From positions 1 to 64,000 of the forward strand of contig CAMDQT010000001.1 of NCBI GenBank assembly GCA_945906305.1: a stretch of DNA of 64,000 nucleotides. Direction: 5' to 3'. This document shows positions 8,824 through 17,736 of this stretch, in pieces. The stretch's first letter is position 1; every line of letters begins with the position of its first letter. A program made the position numbers and the translations under genes. Origin of the DNA: Ferrithrix thermotolerans DSM 19514 (lineage in GTDB: Bacteria; Actinomycetota; Acidimicrobiia; Acidimicrobiales; CAIXPF01). The notes beneath the pieces were generated by a model. The model was not told the DNA's origin. It searched no databases and was given only the letters and a program-made list of their open reading frames with translations.

Positions 8824-9717
8824 ATGCAGCCGGGGGAGCACGAGTTGCCGGTTCGTGCGGACGACACGTTGGCAGTCACGTTCTATGGGGTACGGGGTTC
8901 CACCCCGTGTTGCTCCCCGTCCGTCGGCCGCTACGGCGGGAATACTTCCTGCGTTGTCGTGACGGCCCCCCACTGTGTGCCGCTGTTGCTCGATCTGGGC
9001 ACCGGGGCGCGTGAATACGGGCGGACCATCCCCGCGGGTAAGCCCTTCGCCTGTCGGGCGCTGCTGACTCACCTGCACTGGGACCACGTGCAGGGCCTTC
9101 CCTTCTTCAGGCCCGCGCTGGTGTCGGGCAGCCACATCGAATTGCTCGCTCCACCCCCTGGCGGTGGGCTCGGTCTCTCCACGGCCCTGGACTCGGCGAT
9201 CCATCCACCGTTCTTTCCGATCACGTTGGACGAGTTGCCGGCGACGGTCGTACTGGACGAGATCGAAACTGGGGTGCGCTTGCCTTTCGGCGACCTGGGC
9301 GTTGTCGCTCGCAACGTGCCCCATCTCGGCCCCACGGTCGGCTATCGGCTGGAGTGGCGGGGCGTCGCTATTGCCTACATCCCCGATCATCAACAGCCGC
9401 CGTCCGGCTGGGGGATCGACCCGGAGGTGCTGGCGCTCGCCGACGGCGTCGACCTGCTCATTCACGACGCTCAGTACAGCTCGGCGGAGTTTGTCGCCAA
9501 GCAGGCGTGGGGACATTCCACGGTTCCCTACGCGGTCGAGGTCGCCCGCCGTGCCGGTGCCCGAACGCTGGCGTTGTTCCATCACGATCCCGACCACGAC
9601 GATGCCATGATCGATTCCTTGGTCCAAGAGGCCCGTGTCCTGGCCACCGGTCACCCACTTGAGGTGCTTGGTGCCGCCGAGGGCCTCAGCCTGACCTGGG
9701 TCGGTCGATCTGGCTAG
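8824..9717 (+). CDS. MBL-fold metallo-hydrolase
   Basis: 297 residues from ATG 8824 (an in-frame TTG lies 6 bases upstream). Metallo-beta-lactamase fold of the PhnP/RNase Z-like branch: TFYGVRGSTPC opening, DLGTGAR, the di-zinc motif THLHWDH, later NVPHLGPTVGYRLE, AYIPDHQ, IHDAQYS and a LFHHDPDHDD histidine cluster near the C-terminus. Likely phosphodiesterase or phosphohydrolase chemistry; substrate not apparent. Divergent from the thioredoxin/UGSC operon. Confidence 0.8.
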   Translation: MQPGEHELPVRADDTLAVTFYGVRGSTPCCSPSVGRYGGNTSCVVVTAPHCVPLLLDLGTGAREYGRTIPAGKPFACRALLTHLHWDHVQGLPFFRPALVSGSHIELLAPPPGGGLGLSTALDSAIHPPFFPITLDELPATVVLDEIETGVRLPFGDLGVVARNVPHLGPTVGYRLEWRGVAIAYIPDHQQPPSGWGIDPEVLALADGVDLLIHDAQYSSAEFVAKQAWGHSTVPYAVEVARRAGARTLALFHHDPDHDDAMIDSLVQEARVLATGHPLEVLGAAEGLSLTWVGRSG

Positions 9718-9728
9718 GGTTCGCGAAC

Positions 9729-10232
9729 ATGAGCGAACGCCCGCCGGCATCGGATCCATCCCATTTCCGCAAGGTTCTCGGCCGCTTCCCCACCGGTGTG
9801 ACTGTGGTGACGGCGATGGACGGGTCCCAACCGACTGGCCTGGCCATCGGGTCGTTTACCTCGGTGTCCCTCGACCCCCCACTGGTGGCCTTTCTGCCGA
9901 CCAAGACGTCGACTTCCTATGCGGCGGTGGAGAAGGCGCAGGCCTTTTGTGTCAACGTGATGGCGGAAGACCAAAAGGCGCTCACCGGGGTCTTCGCGTC
10001 GAAATCGGAAGACAAGTTTGTCGGGGTCGAATGGGAGCCCGGACCGGTCACCGGGTCGCCGCGCCTAGCCGGGGTGTTGGCCTGGATGGACTGTAGGGTC
10101 CAGGCGATCCATGACGGTGGTGACCATTGGATCGTGGTCGGGGCAGTGCAGGAAATGGACGTCGAAGAACGTGACGTCGGCCCGCTGCTGTTCTACACCG
10201 GGGCCTACGGCACGTTTCACGCGCAGGCCTGA
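9729..10232 (+). CDS. flavin reductase family protein (FMN-binding split barrel)
   Basis: 167 residues. The opening FRKVLGRFPTGVTVVTA, GLAIGSFTSVSLDPPLVAF and CVNVMAEDQ are hallmarks of NAD(P)H:flavin oxidoreductases that supply reduced FMN/FAD to two-component monooxygenases; such proteins can also bind heme or act directly. Starts 11 bases after the MBL gene, so the two may be one unit. No monooxygenase partner is adjacent. Confidence 0.85.
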   Translation: MSERPPASDPSHFRKVLGRFPTGVTVVTAMDGSQPTGLAIGSFTSVSLDPPLVAFLPTKTSTSYAAVEKAQAFCVNVMAEDQKALTGVFASKSEDKFVGVEWEPGPVTGSPRLAGVLAWMDCRVQAIHDGGDHWIVVGAVQEMDVEERDVGPLLFYTGAYGTFHAQA

Positions 10233-10241
10233 TCGCATCTC

Positions 10242-10760
10242 GTGGCCATTTACGCCCTAGGTGATCTGCAACCCCGAATCCACCCCGACGCGTTCGTCCA
10301 CCCCGATGCCACCGTCATCGGCGACGTCACCATCGGCGCATTCAGTTCCGTTTGGCCCAGTGCCGTCGTGCGCGGTGACGATGGTCCGATCACCATTGGG
10401 GAGCGCACGTCGGTGCAGGACGGAGTCGTGCTGCACACGTGGGTCGAGCACCCAACCGTCATCGGTTCGGGGGTGGTGATTGGACACTTGGCCCATATCG
10501 AGGGCGCGCACATTGCGGACAACGTGCTGATCGGTTCCACCTCGGTGTTGTTGCGCCGGGCCAGCGTGGGGGAATGGGCCATGGTCGGTGCCGGCGCGCT
10601 GGTGCCGCCGGGCAAGGCCGTGCCGGCGGGCGCTCTGGCGGTGGGCATCCCCTGCGTCATCAAAGAGGGCGCGGCGCGTCGGGAGGACATCGAGGACTCG
10701 GTTCAGTCCTATCTGGAACGAGTTCGGCTCTACAAGGCTGCCTTGCGCCGCCTCGACTGA
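10242..10760 (+). CDS. gamma-carbonic anhydrase family protein
   Basis: 172 residues from GTG 10242. Left-handed beta-helix made of hexapeptide repeats (IGDVTIGAFSSVWPSAVVRGD), followed by SVQDGVVLH and IGHLAHIEGAHI and a C-terminal helix. In the classical enzyme three His bind the metal; here His65 and His82 match the first two, but the third position (residue 87) is Glu, with an extra His at 85. The shift may alter or abolish carbonic anhydrase activity. Follows the flavin reductase by 9 bases. Confidence 0.85.
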   Translation: MAIYALGDLQPRIHPDAFVHPDATVIGDVTIGAFSSVWPSAVVRGDDGPITIGERTSVQDGVVLHTWVEHPTVIGSGVVIGHLAHIEGAHIADNVLIGSTSVLLRRASVGEWAMVGAGALVPPGKAVPAGALAVGIPCVIKEGAARREDIEDSVQSYLERVRLYKAALRRLD

Positions 10761-10762
10761 GT

Positions 10763-11206
10763 TCAGCCCGCGATGGGTTGGGAGTTCAGGTAGCGACCAA
10801 TCCCGATGGGCAGGTTGCGCAGCACCGAAAATGCCATGAGGGTAAGCAGCACCACGGCATTTGCGGTGCGTCCGAGGCGCAGCGGCGGCCAGTTCAGGCC
10901 GAAGGCCGAGGCGAGCCAGCGCAGGTAGAGATAGCAGAGCGCCGGCACGGCGATCACCAGGACGATGTTGTAGTCCAGTGCCGTGCCGATACGACCTTGG
11001 GTCAGTCGGCTCAGGGCCCGGGTCATGCCGCAACCGGGGCAGTCCAGACCGGTCATGGCTCGGAACGGGCATAACAGCGGACCGGCCTCGGAGGGATTGA
11101 GCAGGCCGAGGGCAACACAACCCGTGACGCCAACGGCGCCGACCGCTACTGGCGCGGACCACGGCCGATCCATCATCCGCGCTGCCCGTTGCTGCACGGG
11201 GTCCAC
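10763..11206 (-). CDS. DUF2752 membrane protein
   Basis: 147 residues with three or four hydrophobic segments and the DUF2752 signature: LLCPFRAMTGLDCPGCGMTRA, a CPXCGXTR motif after the first membrane span. Function of the family is not established. Starts divergently from sufB, sharing a ~210-base intergenic region, and ends convergent with the carbonic anhydrase gene. Confidence 0.85.
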   Translation of the reverse strand: MDPVQQRAARMMDRPWSAPVAVGAVGVTGCVALGLLNPSEAGPLLCPFRAMTGLDCPGCGMTRALSRLTQGRIGTALDYNIVLVIAVPALCYLYLRWLASAFGLNWPPLRLGRTANAVVLLTLMAFSVLRNLPIGIGRYLNSQPIAG

Positions 11207-11283
11207 TGTAGGAGCACAGTTCGGGTGCTGACGCTTCAGCGTGCGGCCTCGCCCGGGAGGCGATAGCAGGGGCCATTCGCGCG

Positions 11284-11312
11284 TTGTCGCACCACGGAGG
11301 GTTTGTTACTAT
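11284..11312 (+). promoter_or_regulatory. predicted sigma-70-type promoter of the suf plus-strand operon
   Basis: TTGTCG (11284-11289), a 17-base spacer and TACTAT (11307-11312) give a good vegetative promoter match. It would produce a leader of about 100 bases before sufB ATG 11417. No sufR-type repressor gene is present upstream, unlike many actinobacterial suf operons. Confidence 0.5.
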
Positions 11313-11416
11313 CGTCGTAGGAGAAATTGGTGGCATGCACTGCCGCCGAGCATCGATATCCGCGCTTCCCCGGGTCGACATTGGCCCGGTACGCGACCTT
11401 CTGGGAGACGCCAGCC

Positions 11417-12820
11417 ATGACGAACACTGAGTTCGACCTCGATCTGAGCAAGTACAAACTAGGTTGGTCTGACGAGGAGAACTACGTCTTCAAGCCCCGG
11501 CGCGGCTTGAACGAGGAACTCGTCAAGGAAATGTCCTGGATGAAGAGCGAGCAGGACTGGATGCAGAAGTTCCGCCTCAAGTCGCTCGAGCAATTCCGGC
11601 GTCGGCCGATGCCGAACTGGGGCGGGGACATGTCGGAGATCTTCTTCGACGACATCTTCTATTACATCAAGCCGACCAGTGGGCAGGTCGACGAGTGGGA
11701 GAACCTGCCCGAAGCGATCAAGAACACCTACGAAAAGTTGGGCATCCCCGAGGCTGAGCGCAAGTACCTCGCCGGAGTCACCGCCCAGTACGAATCCGAA
11801 GTGGTTTTCCACCGGAATCGGGTGGAGCTCGAGGAGCAGGGCGTCATCTTCTGCGACATGGACACCGCGGTGCGCGAGTACCCCGACCTCGTGCGTCCGT
11901 ACTTCGGCAAGGTGATCCCGCCCAACGACAACAAGTTTTCCGCCCTGAACTCGGCGGTGTGGTCGGGTGGGTCCTTCATCTACGTGCCTCCCGGTGTCGA
12001 GGTCGACATGCCGCTGCAGGCCTACTTCCGGATCAACGCCGAGAACATGGGCCAGTTTGAGCGCACGCTCATCATTGCGGACGAGGGCTCCCAGGTGCAC
12101 TACATCGAGGGCTGCTCGGCGCCGGTGTACAGCTCGGACTCGCTGCACTCCGCCGTCGTGGAGATCATCGTGAAGCCCTCTGCCCGAGTCACGTACACCA
12201 CTATTCAGAACTGGTCGAACAACGTCTTCAACTTGGTCACCAAGCGGGCTCGAGTCGAGGCCGAGGGCCATATGGAGTGGATCGACGGCAACATCGGCTC
12301 ACGTCTGACGATGAAGTACCCGGCAGTGGTGCTGGTCGGGCCGAAGGCGTCAGGCGAGGTGTTGTCTGTCGCCTACGCCGGTGCCGGTCAACATCAAGAT
12401 GCCGGTGCCAAGATGACCCACGCCGCGCCGGAGACGACGTCGAAGATCGTGTCCAAATCGATCTCCAAGGACGGCGGCCGAACCAGCTATCGAGGCCTGG
12501 TCCGTGTCGAGGACGGTGCCTACGGCTGCAAGTCTCATGTCCAGTGCGACGCCCTTCTGCTCGACGACGAGTCGATTTCGGAAACCTTCCCCTACATGGA
12601 GATCGGCGCCAAAGACGCCGTCATCGGTCATGAGGCGACGGTGAGCCGGGTGGCCGATGAACAGCTGTTCTACCTGCGCTCTCGGGGCCTCTCCGAGGAG
12701 CAGGCCATGGGGATGATCGTCAATGGCTTCATCGAACCGGTGACTCGAACGTTGCCCATGGAGTACGCCGTGGAATGGTCACGCCTGATTGAGCTGCAGA
12801 TGGAAGGCAGCGTCGGCTAA
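11417..12820 (+). CDS. sufB: Fe-S cluster assembly protein SufB
   Basis: 467 residues from ATG 11417; upstream codons to 11327 are not conserved in style. SufB is the scaffold subunit of the SufBCD complex on which sulfur from SufS/SufU and iron combine. The sequence has the expected [10 protein letters not shown] opening, [32 protein letters not shown], the beta-helix core and the C-terminal [23 protein letters not shown]. It starts a plus-strand operon that runs to sufC at 17227. Confidence 0.96.
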   Translation: MTNTEFDLDLSKYKLGWSDEENYVFKPRRGLNEELVKEMSWMKSEQDWMQKFRLKSLEQFRRRPMPNWGGDMSEIFFDDIFYYIKPTSGQVDEWENLPEAIKNTYEKLGIPEAERKYLAGVTAQYESEVVFHRNRVELEEQGVIFCDMDTAVREYPDLVRPYFGKVIPPNDNKFSALNSAVWSGGSFIYVPPGVEVDMPLQAYFRINAENMGQFERTLIIADEGSQVHYIEGCSAPVYSSDSLHSAVVEIIVKPSARVTYTTIQNWSNNVFNLVTKRARVEAEGHMEWIDGNIGSRLTMKYPAVVLVGPKASGEVLSVAYAGAGQHQDAGAKMTHAAPETTSKIVSKSISKDGGRTSYRGLVRVEDGAYGCKSHVQCDALLLDDESISETFPYMEIGAKDAVIGHEATVSRVADEQLFYLRSRGLSEEQAMGMIVNGFIEPVTRTLPMEYAVEWSRLIELQMEGSVG

Positions 12821-12896
12821 GGAGGAAGGTGTCGTGGGTGGCCTCTGCTTCGAGCTTGGCCTTTGCGGCTTCGCTCGCAGCGGGCAATATGGAGCC

Positions 12897-13247
12897 ATGC
12901 CTATGCGGGAGGAATGCAAGAACTTTGAGTCGCGTTCCTATCCCGGGGGCGAGACGGTTCGAAAATGCAACCTTGACCTCGCACCGGAAGCGCCTTGGCG
13001 TTGCCCCGACCCGTGTCCCCGCTACGAACGACGTCTGGCCGATGTCAACTGGCAGCACGGCAGCCTGGTGACTCCTCCGACGCCGCTTGAGCCCCCGGGC
13101 CTGGGCAGCGAGGATGACCGGGTGGCTCGGCTGCTCGACGAGGCCGAGGACATCGTGAACGCGGCTGGGCCCAGGGTGATCGCCGAGATCGAGGCCGAAC
13201 GGAGCGCGTCCTCTCGCTCGTTCTGGCGCCGACTTTTCCGGCGCTGA
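12897..13247 (+). CDS. small Cys-containing protein of unknown function in the suf cluster
   Basis: 116 residues from ATG 12897 (ATG 12903 also possible; GGAG lies just upstream). The N-terminal half carries four Cys (MREECKNFESR, VRKCNLDL, WRCPDPCPRYERR) that could bind a metal or cluster; the C-terminal half is acidic then ends in a basic RRLFRR. Located between sufB and sufD in the same direction, which suggests a role in cluster assembly, but no family was recognised. Confidence 0.6.
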   Translation: MPMREECKNFESRSYPGGETVRKCNLDLAPEAPWRCPDPCPRYERRLADVNWQHGSLVTPPTPLEPPGLGSEDDRVARLLDEAEDIVNAAGPRVIAEIEAERSASSRSFWRRLFRR

Positions 13248-13332
13248 ATTGACCGGCATCGGGATGGGTCGATCTGGATCGGGACCATCGCCACCTATGG
13301 CGATGGCGCGATCTGTTCTACGGTCCGCGGCG

Positions 13333-14778
13333 ATGTCCGAATTGTCTGAGTCCACGGCCAAGGGCCTTGTCGCCGGGCTCTCGGTGGATGACGCCATGCT
13401 GCGCGTCGTGGTGGTCGAGCGCGGTAGGAATGCAATGGTGGTCGATGCCGCCGAGGCGGACCTTGCCGCGGACACCGTCGTTGACGGTCGGGTAGTGGAT
13501 CAGCCTGCACTGGCCGGGCGTATCGGGGAACTGTGGCGGGTCTTGAACCTCGGTGGGGTCCCGACCTTTCTCGGGCTGCATCCCCTCGACGGCGACCTGC
13601 GGGTCGTTTCGGTCGCACATTGGCCCCGCTCCGGATGGCCCCCAGAGGTACGCATGACGGCGGCCGCCCGACGCCGAGAACTCGACACCGAACCGGTGTG
13701 GAGCGCCGACCGTTTCGAAACCGACGGCGGCGAGATGGCCAGAGTGGTGTCCTGCCGGCGGGAGGATCTTTCGAGCGCCGTTTGGGCGGCGCGTCGCAGC
13801 GGGGTGTGGCTGGCGGGCGTTGAGCTGTCCGGATTGGCCATCGAGCGAGCTATCGCCCCTTCCCCGGGGCGCTCGTTGCTGGTTGATGCCAGTGGGAGCG
13901 GGCCGCTCATGCTGGTGGTGCTCCAGGCCGGTACTGCCGTTCGCTGTTGGCGGGTTCCCCCAACGTGGCTGGCGGCGGGCGTCGGACCGCTGGCTCGTTT
14001 CGTACTCGACGGGGACCTTGCGGAGGCGGGCTACGAGACGGTGGCTGCTGCGGTGTCCGGTTTGGGGTCAGCCGGGCTAGGTGCCGCGATGCCAGCCCGT
14101 TTGGTTGGGCCCGGTGAGGGCCTTGGTCCGACCAGCCCGGTTCCGCGGCCTGAGTTCGCGGCAGCATTTGGGCTCGCCCTCGGGGCGGCGGGTTTCGGTG
14201 CCGCCCCGGTTGACCTCCAACCGGCACTACTGCACACCGGAACCGTGCGCCTGCACTCCCAGTTGGCGGCCTTTACCGCGGCGTTGTCGGCGTCACCTCC
14301 GACCGCCGCCGTCTCGGGCTCTCCGGCGCCTGGAGCTGAGGTCGCGCCGGCATTGCCTCAGGCTGAGGGCCATCTCGCAGGGGCGAGCCCAGCACCAGGC
14401 GGGTTTGAAGCCCAACGGCGCCAAGCGCTTTCGATCGAGCAGTTTCTGGGCGGACCGGGCACCATGGTGGTCCCTAACGGGTTGGACCACGGGTCCGCTC
14501 CGGCGTCGGAGATCACGCCGCTCGTGGGGTTCAGCGGCGTTGATCCTGAGCCGTCGCCGGCTACGGAGGCCATGGCGCATCCCGCGGAGCCGGTAGAACA
14601 CCCGCGTCGGGCGCGCCGGATGGCCATCGTTACGTTGGTTGCCGCTGCCGCCGCGGTGGGCTCGTTCTTCGCGGTCCGAAGCGTGGTTCCCGATGCCAGC
14701 ACCGAGCCCACGCCATCGAACGTAACCACGGGCCAGCCTGGCGGGACATCAACCACCGGGCGGATGTCGACCGGTTGA
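13333..14778 (+). CDS. PilM-like / actin-fold-like protein with a C-terminal membrane segment
   Basis: 481 residues from ATG 13333. The first ~300 residues alternate strands and helices like PilM-type actin-fold proteins (GLSVDDAMLRVVVVERG, DTVVDGRVVDQPALAGRI, a RSLLVDASGSGPLMLVV strand-turn, AAFGLALGAAGFGAAP). A Pro/Ala/Ser-rich linker follows, then one transmembrane helix near residue 440 (RMAIVTLVAAAAAVGSFF) and a Thr/Ser-rich tail. No complete pilus operon is nearby; its place inside the suf cluster is unexplained. Confidence 0.55.
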   Translation: MSELSESTAKGLVAGLSVDDAMLRVVVVERGRNAMVVDAAEADLAADTVVDGRVVDQPALAGRIGELWRVLNLGGVPTFLGLHPLDGDLRVVSVAHWPRSGWPPEVRMTAAARRRELDTEPVWSADRFETDGGEMARVVSCRREDLSSAVWAARRSGVWLAGVELSGLAIERAIAPSPGRSLLVDASGSGPLMLVVLQAGTAVRCWRVPPTWLAAGVGPLARFVLDGDLAEAGYETVAAAVSGLGSAGLGAAMPARLVGPGEGLGPTSPVPRPEFAAAFGLALGAAGFGAAPVDLQPALLHTGTVRLHSQLAAFTAALSASPPTAAVSGSPAPGAEVAPALPQAEGHLAGASPAPGGFEAQRRQALSIEQFLGGPGTMVVPNGLDHGSAPASEITPLVGFSGVDPEPSPATEAMAHPAEPVEHPRRARRMAIVTLVAAAAAVGSFFAVRSVVPDASTEPTPSNVTTGQPGGTSTTGRMSTG

Positions 14779-14907
14779 TCGTGGTGGAGGCCTGCGGCTT
14801 TCCATGGCCTTTTGCACTACGCTCATAGGGTTAATTCGATCGGTGGCCACGTCATCGCATCGGCATGGATCGGGTGTCCCGAGCTCCCATTACCGAGGAA
14901 TCGCCCT

Positions 14908-16164
14908 GTGAATACGCTGACCTTCGCAGCCTCTGCTGCGCTCGATGGTCCTGACTGGTTCGCCCAGTTCCGCCGTTCGGGTGCTGAAGCATTCGCCGCT
15001 GCGACTCGTCCAAGCAGCGAACAGGAGATTTGGCGCTACAGCCGTATCGGCGAGCTCGACCTCGATGGGTTCGGCCCGCCAGGCGCGGCCGAGGCCTCCC
15101 TGCCTGCCACGGTCGATACGACCTTGGCGGATCTCGCCGGGCTCGCCGTCGTGCAGAACGGCAGGGTCATCCGCTGCGAGCTCAGTCCCGAACTAGCGGC
15201 CAGGGGAGTGAAGTTCGCTTCGGCGGTAGAGCTGGATCATGCCGAAGCGTATGTCGGTCAGGTCATCGGTCGAAGCGACGACGCGTTGGCGGTGGCCAAC
15301 GATGCGTACGGTAGCGATCCGCTCCTCCTGGTGGTGCCGCGTGGGGTTACGGTCGACCGGCCGATCATGGTGGTCGACTGGGTGTCGGCCGGCGGAGCGG
15401 CCGTGTTCAGTCGTTTGGTTGTACAGGCAGACGCCGGCTCTGCGGTCACGGTGCTGCACCAGCAGCGCAGCGATGACCAGAACTGCTGGATTGCCCCCGT
15501 CGTGGAGCTTCATGCCGCGAGGGATGCTCGAGTGGGCTACATGGTGCTGCAAGATCTTGGAGTGGCCTCCTGGCAGACCGCCACGGTCGTCGCCGAGGCC
15601 CATCAGCAGTCCACCATTGATGTTGTGGCGGCGGCCTTTGGCGGGCACTACGCCCGTCTGCGGCTCGACCTGCGCCTGGTCGGACGCGGGGCATCTGGCA
15701 ACCTTGCGGCTCTGTACTTCGCCGACGGCTCGCAGATGTTCGATTTCCGCACCTTGCAAGATCACCAGGCCCCGGACTGCCGCTCGGACCTGTTGTTCAA
15801 GGGCGTAGTGGATGGCCAATCCCATTCGGTGTACTCAGGGATGATCCACGTGCGGCCGGAAGCCCGCGGCACCAACGCCTTGCAGACCAATCGGAACATC
15901 AAGCTCTCCGATGCTGCCTGGGCCGATTCGGTGCCCAACCTGCAGATCGAGAACAGCGATGTGCGATGCTCCCATGCCTCCACGGTTGGGCCCATCGACC
16001 AGGAGCAGCGGTTTTATCTAGAGAGTCGCGGGGTGCCCACCCGGCGGGCCGAGCAGTTGATCGTGGGCGGCTTCTTCGACGATGTCGCGACTCGGCTACC
16101 CCACGACGAGTTGCGGGCTCAGATTGCGGCATTGGTCGGCACCAAGCTGGGCGTGGCGTCGTGA
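14908..16164 (+). CDS. sufD: Fe-S cluster assembly protein SufD
   Basis: 418 residues from GTG 14908, preceded by GAGGAA at suitable spacing. SufD is the SufB paralogue that completes the SufBC2D scaffold. Recognisable: EIWRYSRIGELDLD, the central beta-helix (VVQADAGSAVTVLH, GHYARLRLDLRLVG), QNRNIKLS-like stretch at residues ~325-335, DVRCSHASTVGPID and EQLIVGGFFDDV. Its stop overlaps the Rieske start as GTGA. Confidence 0.94.
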   Translation: MNTLTFAASAALDGPDWFAQFRRSGAEAFAAATRPSSEQEIWRYSRIGELDLDGFGPPGAAEASLPATVDTTLADLAGLAVVQNGRVIRCELSPELAARGVKFASAVELDHAEAYVGQVIGRSDDALAVANDAYGSDPLLLVVPRGVTVDRPIMVVDWVSAGGAAVFSRLVVQADAGSAVTVLHQQRSDDQNCWIAPVVELHAARDARVGYMVLQDLGVASWQTATVVAEAHQQSTIDVVAAAFGGHYARLRLDLRLVGRGASGNLAALYFADGSQMFDFRTLQDHQAPDCRSDLLFKGVVDGQSHSVYSGMIHVRPEARGTNALQTNRNIKLSDAAWADSVPNLQIENSDVRCSHASTVGPIDQEQRFYLESRGVPTRRAEQLIVGGFFDDVATRLPHDELRAQIAALVGTKLGVAS

Positions 16165-16493
16165 TCCGCTTGTGCGGGGTCGACGATCTTGAGGCGGGCA
16201 GCGCCCGCCGCTTCGAGGTGCCCGGTCTGCGCATCGCCCTAGTGCGTATCGGTGAGGACTATTACGCCCTGGGCGACCGGTGCAGCCATGCCGACGTGTC
16301 GCTGTCCGACGGCGATGTGCTCACCGATTCGATGGAGCTTGAGTGCTGGAAACACGGCTCGGCGTTTTCTGTTGAAACCGGGGTACCGAGTTGCCTCCCG
16401 GCGCTCAAGGCGGTGCCGACCTACCAGGTGGTCGTCGCCGATGGTGACGTTTTCGTCGTGGTGGAGAACCACCGAGAGGATCGAGACCGATGA
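16161..16493 (+). CDS. Rieske-type [2Fe-2S] ferredoxin of the SUF operon
   Basis: 110 residues from GTG 16161, overlapping sufD by four bases. The Rieske ligands are in place: C-X-H in DRCSHADVSLSDG and C-X2-H in CWKHGSAFS. Such small ferredoxins (non-heme oxygenase ferredoxin type) sit in actinobacterial suf operons, where they may supply electrons or serve as an early cluster acceptor. Ends in an ATGA overlap with sufC. Confidence 0.92.
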   Translation: MIRLCGVDDLEAGSARRFEVPGLRIALVRIGEDYYALGDRCSHADVSLSDGDVLTDSMELECWKHGSAFSVETGVPSCLPALKAVPTYQVVVADGDVFVVVENHREDRDR

Positions 16494-17227
16494 GTTCGGT
16501 GTTGGAAATAACTGGCCTGCGCGCCGCCGTGGCGGGCAAGGAGATCCTGCACGGTATTGACCTGCGTATCGCCTCGGGCGAAGTGCACGCGGTGATGGGA
16601 CCAAACGGGGCCGGTAAGTCGACGCTGTCCAGCGTCATCATGGGCAAGCCAGGCTACGAGGTACTAGATGGTACGGTCACTCTCGACGGAGTCGACATGC
16701 TGTGTCTTGCGCCGTGGGAACGAGCCCAGGCTGGTCTTTTCCTCGGGATGCAGTACCCCACCGAGGTCGGCGGAGTCGGGGTGGTCGACCTGCTGGTGGA
16801 AGCGGCGCGAAGCGCCGGTCGTGACCCCTCGCTAGTGGCCGCTGCCGTTCGGGCCGAGGCCGACCGCATTGGTCTTGATGCGAAGTTGTTGCAGCGCTCG
16901 CTCAACGTCGACCTCTCCGGTGGCGAGAAGAAGCGCAATGAAACGCTACAACTCGCCGTGCTGCGCCCGAAGTTCGCCATTCTCGACGAGATCGACTCGG
17001 GGCTGGACATCGATGCGCTACGGGCGGTGGCCCAACGGGTCGAGGCGGCGACCGAGGAGTTCGGGCTCGGGGTGCTCGCCATCACCCACTACTACCGGCT
17101 ACTCGAGGAACTGAAGCCGGACGTGGTGCACATTCTGGCTCGAGGTGTCATCGTGAGCAGCGGCGGGCCGGAGTTGGCAGAGCAGGTCGAAGTCGACGGT
17201 TACGCGGCCTTTGCCGGAATCGGCTGA
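16490..17227 (+). CDS. sufC: Fe-S cluster assembly ATPase SufC (plus-strand copy)
   Basis: 245 residues, start overlapping the Rieske stop by four bases. ABC-type ATPase with Walker A GPNGAGKST, SufC-specific signature LSGGEKKRNE, Walker B FAILDEIDSGLD and ITHYYRLLEEL. SufC powers the SufBCD scaffold. A second sufC lies 1.8 kb away on the other strand. This copy is the one translationally coupled to sufD and the Rieske gene. Confidence 0.95.
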   Translation: MSSVLEITGLRAAVAGKEILHGIDLRIASGEVHAVMGPNGAGKSTLSSVIMGKPGYEVLDGTVTLDGVDMLCLAPWERAQAGLFLGMQYPTEVGGVGVVDLLVEAARSAGRDPSLVAAAVRAEADRIGLDAKLLQRSLNVDLSGGEKKRNETLQLAVLRPKFAILDEIDSGLDIDALRAVAQRVEAATEEFGLGVLAITHYYRLLEELKPDVVHILARGVIVSSGGPELAEQVEVDGYAAFAGIG

Positions 17228-17258
17228 TCGATCGAAGTCGAACGGCGTTTCGAACCGC

Positions 17259-17732
17259 TCAGCGCGTCGTGTCGCCCGATTCGTCGATGGCCTGGTTCAA
17301 CGTGTTCCACGACAGGATGGCGCACTTGATCCGGGAGGGGAACTTCATGACTCCCTTGAGTGCCTCGAGTTCGCCGAGCACCACCTCGGGATGTTCGTGT
17401 GGCTCGGACTCTTCGCTGTGGCCGTGGTCACCGACGTTGAGCATGCCCTTGAAGGCATGGGTCAACTCTGTCACCTGAGCCAAGCTCTTGCCCTTGACCG
17501 CGGCTGACATCATCGAGGCGGAAGACTGGCTGATCGAGCAACCCTGTCCGCCGATCTTGATGTCCGCCACCGTGTCGCCGTCCAAAACGAGGTACACCAC
17601 GACCTCGTCCCCGCACAACGGGTTCAGGCCCTCCATGCGCACCGCCGGTGGCGTGTCGAGTTGGCCGCGGTTGCGTGGCGTCTTGTAATGATCGAGCACG
17701 ATTTCGCGGTAGAGATCTTCGAGGCCAGGCAT
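17259..17732 (-). CDS. sufU: SufU zinc-dependent sulfurtransferase
   Basis: 157 residues from ATG 17732, 4 bases after sufS ends. SufU takes persulfide from SufS. The three thiol/zinc positions are visible: NPLCGDEV, GQGCSISQSSASMM and KCAILSWN. The insertion between them (LNVGDHGHSEESEPHEHPE) is unusually His/Glu-rich. Convergent with sufC at 17227. Confidence 0.93.
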   Translation of the reverse strand: MPGLEDLYREIVLDHYKTPRNRGQLDTPPAVRMEGLNPLCGDEVVVYLVLDGDTVADIKIGGQGCSISQSSASMMSAAVKGKSLAQVTELTHAFKGMLNVGDHGHSEESEPHEHPEVVLGELEALKGVMKFPSRIKCAILSWNTLNQAIDESGDTTR

Positions 17733-17736
17733 GGGT

